Positions 8,753 to 22,005 are shown, counted from the stretch's first letter. The stretch: 64,000 bases of DNA from Gracilibacillus lacisalsi DSM 19029 (GCF_000377765.1 NZ_KB898668.1:124001-188000); one strand, 5' to 3'. Translations and numbers: made by a program. Notes: generated from the letters alone by a model not told the origin.

Positions 8753-8995
8753 TTGAATCAGCCTTACCGGTGTCCTAAATGTAAAACAAACCGTTCACGT
8801 TTTAATGTAATTGAACAAGTTGTCCAACCAGTAAAATTAAACTCAGCTACTGGAGAAGTGATCAATAATTACGAGCAGGAACCGTTAGAAGCTTTTCATG
8901 TCGCCTACAACGGCCCTACTAAGAGAATACAATGCGGTGTATGTGGCTTAATTGAAGATGAAAACACCTTTATTAAGTATGCTCAAACAACATAA
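8753..8995 (+). CDS. Small four-cysteine zinc-ribbon protein, function unknown
   Basis: The start is taken as TTG at 8753 because a full ribosome site, GGAGGTG, ends six bases before it; an upstream in-frame ATG at 8738 overlaps that site. The 80-residue product begins [17 protein letters not shown] and has a second knuckle, [14 protein letters not shown] and CGVC are about 52 residues apart, a layout typical of a rubredoxin-like zinc ribbon. No family is recognised. It lies 24 bases upstream of an sspP homologue on the same strand and may be co-transcribed with it, so expression in the developing spore is a reasonable but unproven guess. Confidence 0.7.
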   Translation: MNQPYRCPKCKTNRSRFNVIEQVVQPVKLNSATGEVINNYEQEPLEAFHVAYNGPTKRIQCGVCGLIEDENTFIKYAQTT

Positions 8996-9019
8996 ATAAA
9001 TTATGGAGGATGAATAAAA

Positions 9020-9172
9020 ATGACCAAAAATCGCAAAGGACCAAAACAACACGAACAACCTAATTTATCCCAAAACGTACAACTGCCCTCTGGTGAACCA
9101 TTAGCAGGATCGCATAAAGTAAAAAATAAAAAACATTCCCGACAAAAACATGATGCATCACATGACATGTGA
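9020..9172 (+). CDS. sspP: Small acid-soluble spore protein P (SspP/CotL-like)
   Basis: A 50-residue basic peptide starting [10 protein letters not shown]. Its second half reads [20 protein letters not shown] and ends SHDM, which lines up closely with B. subtilis SspP ([20 protein letters not shown]...HDM). SspP is a minor spore protein made in the forespore. The ribosome site GGAGGATG lies seven bases before the ATG. It follows the zinc-ribbon gene by 24 bases. A stem of ACCCTGT (9175-9181) with ACAGGGT (9194-9200) follows the stop, but without a T-run. In B. subtilis sspP follows sspO; here the upstream partner is a different protein. Confidence 0.88.
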   Translation: MTKNRKGPKQHEQPNLSQNVQLPSGEPLAGSHKVKNKKHSRQKHDASHDM

Positions 9173-9690
9173 GGACCCTGTTCAATACGAAGTACAGGGT
9201 AGGAGTTATTCTACAAGCTGGACCGATTGCTAAAGAAAAACACTGCATATCAAAACAATTGTAAATCAACGTTTTCACAACTTATCTTTAAAAGCAGGTT
9301 CGGCTTTTTTATGATATAAATTATATTGAATGCAAACTAAATTGTTACCATATTAACTTGACTATTTTTTAAACCAAGTGCAGATCTAATTTTCAGTGCT
9401 ATTCACTAAAATGTTTAATACATTTTATTATTATAATATGTGTATCAACCTCTTAATTTTTATTCAACAACCGCCCCGTTAGTTAACAAGAAAACCTACT
9501 TTTTATTGCTCCGGACTAACTCTTCTCGAACTTTTTAATTTCTTCGGTCTGTTTAAGAAGTTTATTATTAACCTTCCAGGATCGTATATTCCAAAAAATC
9601 CATCAAAGATAAAAATGAAAAGAAGTAACTCTATTATTTCCCTTCTTTTTGTTACTATGGCTACTCGTTAGTGCTATAACCTTAATACAA
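9173..9690. other. Intergenic region after sspP, with a possible gene remnant
   Basis: This 518 bp stretch contains a likely weak terminator (9289-9310) and otherwise AT-rich DNA. On the minus strand an open frame of about 53 codons ends at 9503. It encodes a protein-like tail (FDGFFGIYDPGRLIINFL, then RPKKLKSSRRVSPEQ) but has no ATG, GTG or TTG with a ribosome site. It may be the remnant of a gene. Confidence 0.4.
9289..9310 (+). terminator. Possible terminator for the zinc-ribbon/sspP unit
   Basis: AAAAGC (9290-9295) and GCTTTT (9303-9308) form a short stem around AGGTTCG, followed by more T and then ATG. The stem is weak, so the call is tentative. Confidence 0.45.
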
Positions 9691-10077
9691 CTACTTCGCG
9701 TTATATGAACCACTTGAGGGATTAATTTCTCCTAATTCAATTCTATTTCCATCAGGGTCTTTTAAAACCGCAATAGCCCCCCAAGCAAATTTTAAATTTT
9801 TATGTATAAAGACAACATCTTTTTCCTCTAATTTTTTCACTTCAGTAGTTAACGAGTCTACATCAAATCGTAGTACAGTGGGATTCTGCTTTCTCTGTTT
9901 TTCTTGAACTGAACCAACTCCACCTTGTTCTACCATTAAATAACCATTTGGTAAATCAAAAGCAACTAGAGTTTCTTTAATATTTCTTACAGGTAATTGC
10001 AAAATATCTCTATAAAACCTGATACACTTTTCGTACTCTTCAACAAATAATATCAAACCAAACTCTCTAAAATTCAT
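9691..10077 (-). CDS. VOC family (glyoxalase/bleomycin-resistance) protein
   Basis: The 128-residue protein begins MNFREFGLILFVEEYEKCI and has the betaalphabetabetabeta pattern of a VOC domain, with RFYRDILQLPV after the first strand and the usual end motif DPDGNRIELGE. Members include lyases, dioxygenases and drug-binding proteins; the substrate here cannot be told. The frame stays open to 10248, but AGGAGTG six bases before the ATG at 10077 marks that start. It lies just past the end of the pyr operon on the same strand, separated from it by a hairpin. Confidence 0.85.
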   Translation of the reverse strand: MNFREFGLILFVEEYEKCIRFYRDILQLPVRNIKETLVAFDLPNGYLMVEQGGVGSVQEKQRKQNPTVLRFDVDSLTTEVKKLEEKDVVFIHKNLKFAWGAIAVLKDPDGNRIELGEINPSSGSYNAK

Positions 10078-10246
10078 ACAGTCACTCCTGATCTCATTAT
10101 AAGTTTTATTTAATAATTGATTACCAATGTTTCTTAAAAATCGCCTAATCCACTGGGTGAAATTAGACGACATTCTAAAATTAATGATGTATACGCAGTA
10201 GTAGGAATTTTCAACACGAACTCGTCGAACAACATCGAATAAATAC

Positions 10247-10270
10247 ATTTCCTGCGGTTTCCCAGGAAAT
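10247..10270 (-). terminator. Probable terminator of the pyr operon
   Basis: ATTTCCTG (10247-10254) and CAGGAAAT (10263-10270) pair just after the pyrE stop. The T-run on the minus strand is interrupted (GTATTTATTC), so efficiency is uncertain. Confidence 0.5.
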
Positions 10271-10277
10271 ATTCATT

Positions 10278-10901
10278 TTAATTATTTCCTAGTTCATCAC
10301 GCCATTGTAATAAGTCTATTTTCGCTGCATCTGTAATTTCATTATTTTCGACTAATGCTTCAGCTAAAATATCAAAGTTAGTGATCGTTGTAAAAGGTAT
10401 GTTAGCATCTTTGAATTGTTTGTCTGCTTTTCTTAATCCATAACTAAAGATAGCTAATACACTCAAAACCTCAGCACCTGTTTCTTGTAATACAAGTGCA
10501 CTTTCAATAGATGATCCACCTGTAGATATAAGGTCCTCAATTACGATGACTTTATCTCCCTCTTCTACCTTACCTTCTATCTGATTTTGCTTGCCATGTC
10601 CTTTTGGCTTGGATCGTACATAAACCATTGGAAGATTTAAATAATCTGCTAGCCATGCAGCATGAGGTATTCCTGCTGTGGCACAACCTGCAATCACATC
10701 TGGTTTTTCTTCTAATTGATCAATTATTTCCACGAATTGTTTTACGATTTGCTTTCGTACATCTGGGAAAGACATCGTTAATCGATTATCACAATAGATG
10801 GGCGAATGAATACCAGATGTCCATACGAACGATCGGTCGGGTCTAATTTGTATAGCATCTATCTCATATAGAGCATTGGCCATTTCTTTTGATTTAAGCA
10901 T
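10278..10901 (-). CDS. pyrE: Orotate phosphoribosyltransferase
   Basis: PyrE joins orotate to PRPP, giving orotidine 5'-phosphate, the fifth step of UMP synthesis. The 207-residue protein carries the PRPP-binding motif KVIVIEDLISTGGS at about 117-130 and the catalytic loop RSKPKGHGK at 96-104. It is the last gene of the operon; its ATG lies 8 bases inside the end of pyrF, with GGAGTGGGG as ribosome site, so translational coupling is likely. A hairpin follows. Confidence 0.97.
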   Translation of the reverse strand: MLKSKEMANALYEIDAIQIRPDRSFVWTSGIHSPIYCDNRLTMSFPDVRKQIVKQFVEIIDQLEEKPDVIAGCATAGIPHAAWLADYLNLPMVYVRSKPKGHGKQNQIEGKVEEGDKVIVIEDLISTGGSSIESALVLQETGAEVLSVLAIFSYGLRKADKQFKDANIPFTTITNFDILAEALVENNEITDAAKIDLLQWRDELGNN

Positions 10902-11597
10902 TTCCCCACTCCTCTACTACTCGGCTATAATTAGCTTTTGGATTTTCTGCCTGTGTAATACTTCTGCCTATCACTAAATAATCTGCTCCATTTTGTTTCG
11001 CAAGTTGAGGGGTTGCTACTCGTTTTTGATCATTCTGATTAGACTCAGTCAATCTAATTCCTGGTGTTACGGTTAAGAAGTCATCACCACAAGCTTGTTT
11101 AATAATTGGTACTTCATGTGCTGAACATACAACACCATCTGCACCACTATTTTTCGTTAATAATGCTAGACGTTTAACGACATCGTCTACTGATTGATTG
11201 ATATATAATTCCTCTTTTAATGTTGACTGATCCATTGATGTCAGAACAGTTACCGCAATTAGTTTAGGAACTTTACCATCCGCTCCAGCTTCAAGCCCTC
11301 TTTTGGCTGCTTTGATCATATCAGACCCTCCTGAAGCATGGACGTTGACAATATCAACCCCTAAGGTAGCTAAATTATACATGGCTTTTTCCACGGTTGT
11401 CGGAATATCATGAAGTTTCAAATCTAAAAAAATCGGATGTTTATGTCCTTTTAACCAATCAATCATTTCCCTGCCTTCACGATAAAATAATTCCATCCCT
11501 ACTTTTACAGGTACTCCATATAAGTCATGCTTCTCGATAAATACTTTCACATCATCTGCTGTACGAAAATCTAAGGCGAGGAAAAATGGTTGTTCCA

Positions 11598-11598
<1 letters not shown>
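10894..11598 (-). CDS. pyrF: Orotidine 5'-phosphate decarboxylase
   Basis: PyrF decarboxylates OMP to UMP, the final step of the pathway. The 234-residue TIM barrel has the signature FLDLKLHDIP (57-66) holding the catalytic Asp-Lys-Asp array, and the phosphate-binding end VTPGIR and YLVIGRSIT. The start overlaps the pyrD stop in a TAATG junction, and its end overlaps pyrE by 8 bases, showing tight operon packing. Confidence 0.97.
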
Positions 11599-13260
<1,662 letters not shown>

Positions 13261-13264
<4 letters not shown>

Positions 13265-16200
13265 AGTACAATCGCCTTCCCTTCTACTGCAGGCTTGGCA
13301 GTAAATGTTGTCGAATCAATGACATTCACGATTGCTTCTGCAGTGTCTAAGCTGGTTAAACATGGGATACCATGCTCTACCGCTTCACGGCGAATTCTAA
13401 AACCGTCTGAGCGTGGTTTCTTACCAGATGTCAACGTATTAATAACAACTTGTACTTCTCCTTGCTCAATAATCGAAATTACATTTTTCCCTTCTGCTCC
13501 GACTTTCCCAACTTCCGTAACTGGTATATTTAATTCTCTAATCGTCTTAGCAGTTCCTTCTGTTGCATAAAGATGGAAGCCTAATTCAAAGAAGCGTTTC
13601 GCAATTTCTGATGCTTCACCCTTATCTTTATCAGCTATCGTAATCAGGATTGCCCCTTCCATCGGAATTTTTAACCCAGATGCCGTTAGACCTTTATATA
13701 ATGCTTTTTCTAATGTTCTGTCACGTCCAATTGCTTCCCCTGTTGATTTCATTTCAGGTCCAAGCATTGTATCGACACTACGTAACTTTTCAAAAGAGAA
13801 TACTGGTACTTTAACTGAAACTGTTTCTGGCTCAGGTAGTAAGCCTTTTTGATAACCCATGTTTGCCAGTGATTCACCGATAATACAACGGGTTGCAATA
13901 TTAGCCATCGTTACTCCCGTTATCTTACTTAAAAACGGAATCGTCCGGCTTGCTCTAGGGTTTACTTCTAGCACATAGACTTCATCGTGGTGCACGACAA
14001 ATTGAATATTGATAAGTCCTTTGACACCTAATTTTTCTGCTATTTTTATCGTAGTGTCTACACATTTTTGCTTAATATCATCTGATAATCGCTGCGAAGG
14101 ATAGACGGCAATCGAGTCACCAGAGTGTACCCCAGCACGTTCAATGTGCTCCATTACACCTGGAATGATCGTTGTTTCCCCATCACTAATTGCATCGACT
14201 TCCACTTCAATTCCAGTCAAATATTTATCGATTAACACAGGATGCTTATGCTTAATATGGTTTGTTTTCGCTAAATAGCTCTCCAATTCATCTTCACTAT
14301 AGACAATTTCCATCTGACTTCCACCAATTACATAGGATGGGCGTACTAAAACTGGATAACCGATTGAAGAGGCTGCTGCTTTTGCTTGATCTAACTGACG
14401 CACACTTTTCCCTTGAGGTTGTGGAATGTCTAATTCTTGTAAAAGTTGTTCGAATTTATCCCGATCTTCCGCTGTATCTATTGCTGTTAGCGGAGTACCT
14501 AATATTCTTACTCCGCGACGTTCTAACCCTTCCGCAAGATTGATAGCTGTTTGACCTCCAAATTGAACAATTACTCCCTCTGGTTGTTCTAAATCAATGA
14601 CATGCATGACATCTTCTAATGTTAATGGTTCAAAATATAATTTGTCTGACACACTAAAGTCAGTTGAAACTGTCTCTGGGTTACTATTCATAATGATTGC
14701 TTCATAGCCAGCTTCTTTTAGTGCTAGTACAGAGTGAACTGTCGCATAATCGAACTCAATCCCTTGACCAATTCGGATTGGGCCAGAACCGATCACTAAT
14801 ACTTTATTGCGGTTGGTTACTACCGATTCATTTTCCTCTTCATATGCACTGTAGAAATAAGGTGTTTCCGATTCGAACTCTGCTGCACAAGTATCTACCA
14901 TCTTATAAACTGGCAAAATATTTTCTGCTTTTCTAAGCTGATACACTTCATCTACATCGACATTCCAAAGGCGAGCGATGTGTGTATCTGACAAACCAAA
15001 TTTTTTTGCTTCTTTTAGCAGGTCAAGATTTTGCGGAATATCCGCTAATTTCGCTTCAAAGTCGATAATCTTCTTTAATTTTTCTAAGAAAAAGCGGTCT
15101 ATTTTGGTTAATTGGAATATTTCTTCAACTGACATGCCTTGTCTCAATACTTCTGCTAATACATAAATTCTTTCATCATCAGCATGTACTAAACGTTCTT
15201 TTAACCATTCTATTGATTCATTTTCTAAGACAGGCAAGTAGAAATCTTCACCACTAATATCGAGTGAACGTATTCCTTTCAATAAGGACTCTTCGAAATT
15301 GCGGCCGATCGCCATTACTTCTCCTGTCGCTTTCATTTGAGTACCAAGCTTACGGTTACCTAATACAAACTTGTCAAATGGAAAGCGAGGGAATTTCGTC
15401 ACAACATAATCCAATGCAGGCTCATACATCGCATAAGTAGTTCCAGTAATTGGATTCATGATTTCATCTAAACTCATACCGATCGCGATTTTAGCGGCAA
15501 TCTTGGCAATTGGATAACCTGTTGCTTTTGACGCTAAGGCAGACGAGCGGCTTACCCTTGGATTTACTTCAATAATATAATATTGGAAGCTGTTTGGATC
15601 TAGTGCTAATTGAACGTTACAGCCCCCTGCAATTTCTAATGCGCGAATTATTTTTAAAGAGGCAGAACGTAACATTTGATATTCACGGTCACTCAATGTT
15701 TGTGATGGCGCAACGACTATCGAATCTCCCGTATGAATGCCGACTGGATCAATGTTTTCCATGTTACAAACAACGATGGCTTGATCATTTTTGTCGCGCA
15801 TGACTTCATACTCTATTTCTTTAAACCCTGCGATATTCTTTTCGATCAAACATTGATTTACTGGGGATAATGCTAAGCCATTTCTTGTTATTTCTTTTAA
15901 ATCTGCTTCGTTGTAACACATACCACCACCGGTACCGCCTAATGTATACGCTGGTCTTACTATTAGTGGATAGCCAATTTCTTCGGCAAAATCTAATGCT
16001 TGATCTACTGTGTTGACAATTTGACTTTCTGGTACAGGCTCATTAATTTCATTCATTAAAGTTCTAAATTTTTCACGATCTTCTGCCTGTTGGATCGCAT
16101 CCAGTTTCGTACCTAATAATTCTGCTCCATACTCTTCTAAAATGCCTGATTCATCTAAAGCAACAGCTAGATTCAAGCCAGTCTGGCCACCAAGCGTTGG

Positions 16201-16461
16201 CAATACAGCGTCAGGACGTTCTTTACGAATGATTTTAGATAGAAATTCTACAGTTAAAGGTTCCATATATACCGTATCCGCAATCTTGTGGTCGGTCATA
16301 ATCGTTGCTGGGTTGGAGTTTGCTAGAATAACCGTATAACCTTCTTCTTTCAATGACTGACATGCTTGTGTTCCGGAATAGTCAAATTCTGCTGCTTGTC
16401 CAATCACAATCGGACCTGATCCGATTACTAAAATCTTTTGAATATCCGTTCTTTTTGGCAT
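13261..16461 (-). CDS. pyrAB: Carbamoyl-phosphate synthase large subunit, pyrimidine-type
   Basis: The 1066-residue synthetase makes carbamoyl phosphate from bicarbonate, ATP and ammonia delivered by PyrAA. Two homologous ATP-grasp halves are visible, beginning [20 protein letters not shown] and, after about residue 550, [21 protein letters not shown]-terminal MGS-like allosteric domain follows (about 930-1066, around [15 protein letters not shown]). The ATG immediately follows the pyrAA stop. Length and architecture are normal. Confidence 0.98.
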
Positions 16462-17552
16462 TAGACTTCCTCCTTCTGTGCTGTTTGATAGCTTGCGATA
16501 TTCTCCATAAATTGGTCAAATAAATAGTTCGTATCATCAGGGCCTGGTGAGTTTTCTGGGTGATATTGAACCGAAAAAGCTGGATATTCGGAATGTTTAA
16601 CTCCTTCCACAGTTTTATCATTTAAGGCGATTTGCGTAAGCACTAAATCTGTTTGTGCAATCGATGCTTCGGTGACCGCATACCCATGATTTTGTGAAGT
16701 TAAATAAGTCCGTTTGGTTTCAAAATCATAAACAGGATGATTCGATCCGCGATGACCAAATTTTAATTTTTCCGTATCGGCCCCGCACGCTAATGATAAT
16801 AATTGGTGTCCTAGACAGATACCAAAGGTTGGTATAGTCGGAATCACATTTTTGATCATTTCGATCGCTTCTGGTACGTTTTTAGGATTACCAGGACCAT
16901 TCGTTAGCATGATGCCATCCGGCTTTAAACGCAAAATATTATCTGCACTGTAGTTGTATGGTACGACTGTAACATGACAATTACGTTTCGTTAATTCTCG
17001 TAAAATTCCATGCTTCATCCCAAAGTCGACTAATACAATCCGATATCCTCTTCCTGGTGAAACATACGGCTTTACAGTTGAAACCTGTTCTACTTGGTTT
17101 GTTAACAGATTTGCTTGTTTTAATTTCTCCAAAGCTTCTTTATCTTCAGCACCTGCTTCTGTTAAAATGCCACGCATTGTACCATGCTTACGCAATATTT
17201 TCGTTAGTTTTCTTGTATCAATTCCAGAAATTCCTGGAATATTATTTGCTTTTAAATACTCATCGAGGTTTTCATCACTACGGAAGTTGGAAGGCATTTC
17301 AGCATATTCCTTTACGATAAATCCAAAAATGGATGGCGTAATCGTTTCAAAATCGTCTCGATTAATGCCATAGTTTCCGATAAGCGGATATGTCATCGTA
17401 ACAAGTTGACCACAATAGGAAGGATCTGATAATATTTCTTGGTAACCTGTCATCCCCGTATTGAATACAACTTCTCCAATACTTTCTTCTAATGAACCAA
17501 ATGCATCTCCATGAAAAACGGTACCGTCTTCTAAAATAAGCTGTCTTTTCAT
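16461..17552 (-). CDS. pyrAA: Carbamoyl-phosphate synthase small (glutaminase) subunit
   Basis: This 363-residue subunit hydrolyses glutamine and channels ammonia to PyrAB. The class I amidotransferase triad is visible: Cys246 ([10 protein letters not shown]), His331 and Glu333 (YHPENSPGP). The N-terminal CPSase domain starts [15 protein letters not shown]. Its ATG overlaps the pyrC stop by 4 bases. Confidence 0.98.
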   Translation of the reverse strand: MKRQLILEDGTVFHGDAFGSLEESIGEVVFNTGMTGYQEILSDPSYCGQLVTMTYPLIGNYGINRDDFETITPSIFGFIVKEYAEMPSNFRSDENLDEYLKANNIPGISGIDTRKLTKILRKHGTMRGILTEAGAEDKEALEKLKQANLLTNQVEQVSTVKPYVSPGRGYRIVLVDFGMKHGILRELTKRNCHVTVVPYNYSADNILRLKPDGIMLTNGPGNPKNVPEAIEMIKNVIPTIPTFGICLGHQLLSLACGADTEKLKFGHRGSNHPVYDFETKRTYLTSQNHGYAVTEASIAQTDLVLTQIALNDKTVEGVKHSEYPAFSVQYHPENSPGPDDTNYLFDQFMENIASYQTAQKEEV

Positions 17553-18829
17553 TCTGTTACCTCCTCAAAAGCGATCTGACCTTGATAAATCGTCATAACT
17601 GGTTTTCCCGTTACCTCCCATTTATCAAATGGTGTATTTTTTCCTTTTGATACAAACATTTCTTTATCTATACTTCCTTTTGTTTGGAGATCAAGTAACG
17701 TTAAATCGGCACTAGCACCAACCTCCATTCTTCCGTATGGTAGTCCGAAAGTATCTGCTGGTTTTACAGTCAGCCAATCAACGAGCTGTTTCAGTGTAAA
17801 GATTCCTTTTTGTACAAAGTGGGTGTGTAGAAGAGAAAATGCTGTTTCAAACCCAACAATGCCAAATGGTGCTTCTTCCATACCGTTCGCTTTCTCTTCA
17901 GCAGTATGCGGCGCATGATCTGTTGCAATAAAATCGATTGTTCCATCTAGTAAACCTTCGATAAGTGCCGCTTGATCTTCTTTTGCACGTAAAGGTGGGT
18001 TCATTTTAAAATTCGCATCATTTTCGGTAATAGTATTTTCATTGATTAATAGATGATGTGGTGTTACTTCTGCTGTTACACGAATCCCTGCTTTCTTCGC
18101 ATCGCGGATTACGCGGACAGATTCTTTCGTACTGACGTGGCATACGTGATAATGACATCCCGTTGCTTCTGCTAGAAGAACATCACGGGCAATTTGGACA
18201 GACTCACAAATCGAAGGTATGCCAGGTAAACCTAATCGCTGACTCACTTGACCTTCGTGCATCACGCCGTTGTGGATTAAGGTATTTTCCTCACAGTGAG
18301 CAACAATAGGCATGTCAACCGCTGCTGCTTGTGTCATCGCCTGGAGCATCATATCAGCTGATTGAACACCTACACCATCATCTGTATAAGCAAAAGCTCC
18401 CGCTTGCTTTAATGCCTTCATATCCGTTAACTTGTTACCTACAAGTCGTTCAGTAATGGATGCATAAGGCAATACTCGAATTGCTGCTGTTTCTTTAATT
18501 CTGTCCTGAATGGATTGTAGCACTTCAACAGAATCAGGTGTTGGTTGCGTATTAGGCATCGCACATACTGTTGTATAGCCCCCACGTGCCGCTGATTTTG
18601 TACCCGTAGCAATCGTTTCTTTAGCCTCACCACCTGGCTCTCTTAAATGAACATGGACATCCACAAATCCTGGAGTAACCAAGTTGCCCTTACCATCGAT
18701 TCTTTCTGCTCCCGGAACTTCCATGTCGGTTCCAATTGCTTTAATTTTTCCATCTTCTATTAAAATTTCACACGATTGTACATTACCATTATCCGATAAT
18801 TGCTTGACGTTTGTTAAAATTTTCTCCAT
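17549..18829 (-). CDS. pyrC: Dihydroorotase
   Basis: PyrC cyclises carbamoyl aspartate to dihydroorotate. The 426-residue amidohydrolase has the metal-binding [10 protein letters not shown] (57-66) and the later IATDHAPH typical of class I bacterial dihydroorotases. The ATG at 18829 lies 41 bases inside the 3' end of pyrB, an unusually long overlap for this operon. AAGGGGGC before it can serve as ribosome site. Confidence 0.97.
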   Translation of the reverse strand: MEKILTNVKQLSDNGNVQSCEILIEDGKIKAIGTDMEVPGAERIDGKGNLVTPGFVDVHVHLREPGGEAKETIATGTKSAARGGYTTVCAMPNTQPTPDSVEVLQSIQDRIKETAAIRVLPYASITERLVGNKLTDMKALKQAGAFAYTDDGVGVQSADMMLQAMTQAAAVDMPIVAHCEENTLIHNGVMHEGQVSQRLGLPGIPSICESVQIARDVLLAEATGCHYHVCHVSTKESVRVIRDAKKAGIRVTAEVTPHHLLINENTITENDANFKMNPPLRAKEDQAALIEGLLDGTIDFIATDHAPHTAEEKANGMEEAPFGIVGFETAFSLLHTHFVQKGIFTLKQLVDWLTVKPADTFGLPYGRMEVGASADLTLLDLQTKGSIDKEMFVSKGKNTPFDKWEVTGKPVMTIYQGQIAFEEVTE

Positions 18830-19718
18830 TGAAGTTGCCCCCTTGGTTCAAAAGTGTCTCCATTACTGCCATTCTTGCTACTACACCATTTTTCATTTGT
18901 TTGAAAATTCGAGATCTTTCACATTCTACTAAGCTAGAATCTATTTCTACTCCTCTATTCACAGGTGCTGGATGCAAGATAATTGCATGCTTCTTCATGC
19001 TTGCTTCTCGTTCTGTCGTCAATCCGTATTTCTCCAGATAACTTTCTTGTCGCAGGCTGAATGGACCCTGATGTCGTTCATGCTGAATACGCAGTAACAT
19101 CAGAACATCCGCTATCTCTATCGCTTCATCCATCGATACATATGGAAAAGCTAATGAGTCATCATGCCATTCTTCCTTACCTGTTAGATAGACCTCACAT
19201 CCTAATGTGGAAAGGGCAATTGCATTAGATCGAGCAACTCGACTATGCTTGATATCTCCAGCAATCACTACTTTTAATCCATTAAATTGTTTATATTCCT
19301 GATAAATGGTTACAAGATCAAGCAGGCACTGTGTTGGGTGCTCACCTGTCCCGTCTCCTGCGTTAATAACAGGGATGGATAAAGATTCGGCTAATTGTTT
19401 CGCAATATTCTCTTCTTGATGTCTTAAAACGATAAAGTTTGCCCCAATCGCTTCAAATGTTTTTGCTGTATCATAAATACTTTCACCCTTCGTTATACTT
19501 GAGACGTCTGCCATAAAATCTAATGGTTCAATTCCAAGTTTTCTTTCTGCTACAACAAAACTCATCTTAGTGCGCGTACTAGGTTCAAAGAAAAGGTTAG
19601 CGGCAAAAAATTGTCCTTTTAGTGGATTTCCACCTGTCTGACTAATATGATTTGCTCTTTTTACCAATTGCAGTATCTCTGTTGCTGTTTTATCCTTCAT
19701 CGTCACAAAATGCTCCAT
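18789..19718 (-). CDS. pyrB: Aspartate carbamoyltransferase
   Basis: PyrB condenses carbamoyl phosphate with aspartate. The 309-residue protein has the carbamoyl-phosphate loop [10 protein letters not shown] (45-54) and [12 protein letters not shown]. The start is placed at the ATG at 19718 ([10 protein letters not shown]) because GGGGAGGATG precedes it; the frame stays open into pyrP but without support. The gap to pyrP is only 34 bases, too short for the third PyrR attenuator that B. subtilis has here. Confidence 0.97.
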   Translation of the reverse strand: MEHFVTMKDKTATEILQLVKRANHISQTGGNPLKGQFFAANLFFEPSTRTKMSFVVAERKLGIEPLDFMADVSSITKGESIYDTAKTFEAIGANFIVLRHQEENIAKQLAESLSIPVINAGDGTGEHPTQCLLDLVTIYQEYKQFNGLKVVIAGDIKHSRVARSNAIALSTLGCEVYLTGKEEWHDDSLAFPYVSMDEAIEIADVLMLLRIQHERHQGPFSLRQESYLEKYGLTTEREASMKKHAIILHPAPVNRGVEIDSSLVECERSRIFKQMKNGVVARMAVMETLLNQGGNFNGENFNKRQAIIG

Positions 19719-19752
19719 CTTTACATCCTCCCCTTCTTTTTTTAATGAACAC

Positions 19753-21132
19753 TTATTCTTCATCTTCAGGTGTTGCAAACATATTACCATTGCCATAACC
19801 TGATTCTTTCTCAGGTAAGATAAGGTTTAAAATCAAACCAATTAAGGCTGAAAGTGCCATGCCTGCGATGGTCACATCTACATCTCCGACCGGAATGTTT
19901 ACATATGCTCCACCTATTCCGATTACTAAGATAACTGACGAAATGACTAGATTTCGTTTAATACCAAGGTCGATGTTGTTATCAATCAGCATTCGTAAGC
20001 CACTTGAGGCAATAATACCGAACAACAGGATTGACACACCGCCCATTACTGGAGTAGGAATAGATGCTATCAGTTCGGTAATAATTCCGATAAATCCGAA
20101 AATAATCGCTAGTACTGCTGCTCCACCGATAACAAACACACTAAATACTCTCGTTATAGCCAATACGCCAATGTTTTCACCATACGTTGTATTTGGCGGC
20201 CCTCCTAATAAAGAGGCAATAATCGTTGCAACTCCATCACCTAATATTGAGCGATGTAATCCAGGCTTTTTAATAAAGTTTTTGCCTGCTACTTTAGATA
20301 ACACCATTTGATCACCGATATGTTCCGCTACCGTTACAACTGCAACTGGTACCATAAGTAATACGATACTCCAGCTAAACACATCCGCTGGATTAAACGT
20401 AACAAACGGGAGAACAAAATCGGGTACTAAGAATATAGACTGAATCGCCTCACCAAATGAGTTACTAGAAACAATTTTATCCCATGCAGCTTGTACGCCA
20501 GTGGCATCTAAAACCTTAACATTGGTAATAGCAGATATAATGAGTGAGTAAACATAACCACCAATGATCCCAATCAGGATCGGGATAAGTCCGAAAAATC
20601 CTCTAAATAATAAGGAGCCAATAACCGTGATCAGCAATGTTACAATGGCTGCACTGAAGTGAACACCGCTATATTCACCGTCTACGTTCATTGCCATATC
20701 AATCGCAGTTGGAGCTAATCCTAAACCAATCACAATAATGACTGGTCCTACTACGATCGGTGGTAATACTTTTATAATCCAATCCGTTCCAAAAGCAGCG
20801 ATCAGTAACGAAAGTGCTCCATACACAACACCTGCAAGGAAACTTCCAATCATGACTCCACCAGGTCCACCTATCGCCATCGCACTTGTGATCGGTGCAA
20901 TAAAAGCAAAGCTGGAACCTAAATAGGCCGGAATTTGACCTTTTGTAATTAATAGGTATGCTAGTGTACCTAAACCACTGGATACTAAAGCGACCGCTGG
21001 CGATAATTCTGTTAGAAACGGTACTAAAATAGTAGCCCCAAACATCGCAAATAAGTGTTGTATACTGAACAGTAACCATTTTGATAATTTCGGTACTTCT
21101 CTGACATCTAAAACCATTTTTTTCTCTGACAT
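19753..21132 (-). CDS. pyrP: Uracil permease (NCS2 family)
   Basis: This 459-residue integral membrane protein imports uracil with protons. It is strongly hydrophobic, with about 12-14 membrane segments. It has the NCS2 hallmarks FGATILVPFLTELSPAVAL near the first helices and GGPPNTTYGENIGVLAITRV in the substrate region. Its ATG follows GAAGGGGAGATAG, directly after the pyrR-pyrP attenuator, so uracil uptake is switched by PyrR/UMP together with synthesis. Confidence 0.96.
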   Translation of the reverse strand: MSEKKMVLDVREVPKLSKWLLFSIQHLFAMFGATILVPFLTELSPAVALVSSGLGTLAYLLITKGQIPAYLGSSFAFIAPITSAMAIGGPGGVMIGSFLAGVVYGALSLLIAAFGTDWIIKVLPPIVVGPVIIVIGLGLAPTAIDMAMNVDGEYSGVHFSAAIVTLLITVIGSLLFRGFFGLIPILIGIIGGYVYSLIISAITNVKVLDATGVQAAWDKIVSSNSFGEAIQSIFLVPDFVLPFVTFNPADVFSWSIVLLMVPVAVVTVAEHIGDQMVLSKVAGKNFIKKPGLHRSILGDGVATIIASLLGGPPNTTYGENIGVLAITRVFSVFVIGGAAVLAIIFGFIGIITELIASIPTPVMGGVSILLFGIIASSGLRMLIDNNIDLGIKRNLVISSVILVIGIGGAYVNIPVGDVDVTIAGMALSALIGLILNLILPEKESGYGNGNMFATPEDEE

Positions 21133-21156
21133 TTCTCTATCTCCCCTTCATTTCGG

Positions 21157-21257
21157 ATAAAAAAAACCTCTTTGCTGGTCGCAAAGAGGTAGACGTGTAG
21201 TATAAAAGGTACACGTATCCTTTAAATGCGACCTTGCAAGCATCTCTGTACTTGTTT
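21157..21257 (-). promoter_or_regulatory. PyrR-dependent attenuator between pyrR and pyrP
   Basis: On the minus strand a PyrR-binding segment (CAGAGATGCTTGCAAGG, around 21218-21235) is followed by an antiterminator region. A terminator then has arms CCTCTTTGC/GCAAAGAGG (21167-21189) and eight T (21159-21166). UMP-loaded PyrR would stabilise the anti-antiterminator and stop transcription. The binding segment matches the consensus less well than the one before pyrR. Confidence 0.85.
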
Positions 21258-21264
21258 AAAGGTC

Positions 21265-21822
<558 letters not shown>

Positions 21823-21886
21823 TTATATAACTTGTTAAAACCTATTACTCGTTTGAGAGAGATCACCATATATCATTGTTCTTCCA

Positions 21887-21975
21887 TAAAAAAATCCTTA
21901 TTCTCCGTGAGAGAATAAGGATTTTGGACATACTTGTGGTATGTTGATCCGTTTCCTTTTCAGCCTCACGGGACT
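21887..21975 (-). promoter_or_regulatory. PyrR-dependent attenuator upstream of pyrR
   Basis: The minus strand reads AGTCCCGTGAGGCTG (21961-21975) followed by AAAAGG, a near-perfect PyrR-binding loop. The terminator that follows has arms at 21894-21905 and 21911-21922 (ATCCTTATTCTC and complement) and a run of T. This is the operon's first control point. Confidence 0.93.
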
Positions 21976-22005
21976 GTTTTAAAAGGTCTTTATGATATTG
22001 GTTAT

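Noticed and set aside
9060-9278. 72-codon minus-strand frame antisense to sspP
   Set aside because: It is the complement of a well-supported SspP gene; no start signal.
9691-10248. N-terminal extension of the VOC protein to 10248
   Set aside because: A proper ribosome site marks the ATG at 10077; the extension has no domain character and crosses hairpins.
19859-20311. 150-codon plus-strand frame inside pyrP
   Set aside because: Antisense shadow of a conserved permease; low-complexity Ile/Pro/Thr composition typical of reverse-frame membrane codons.
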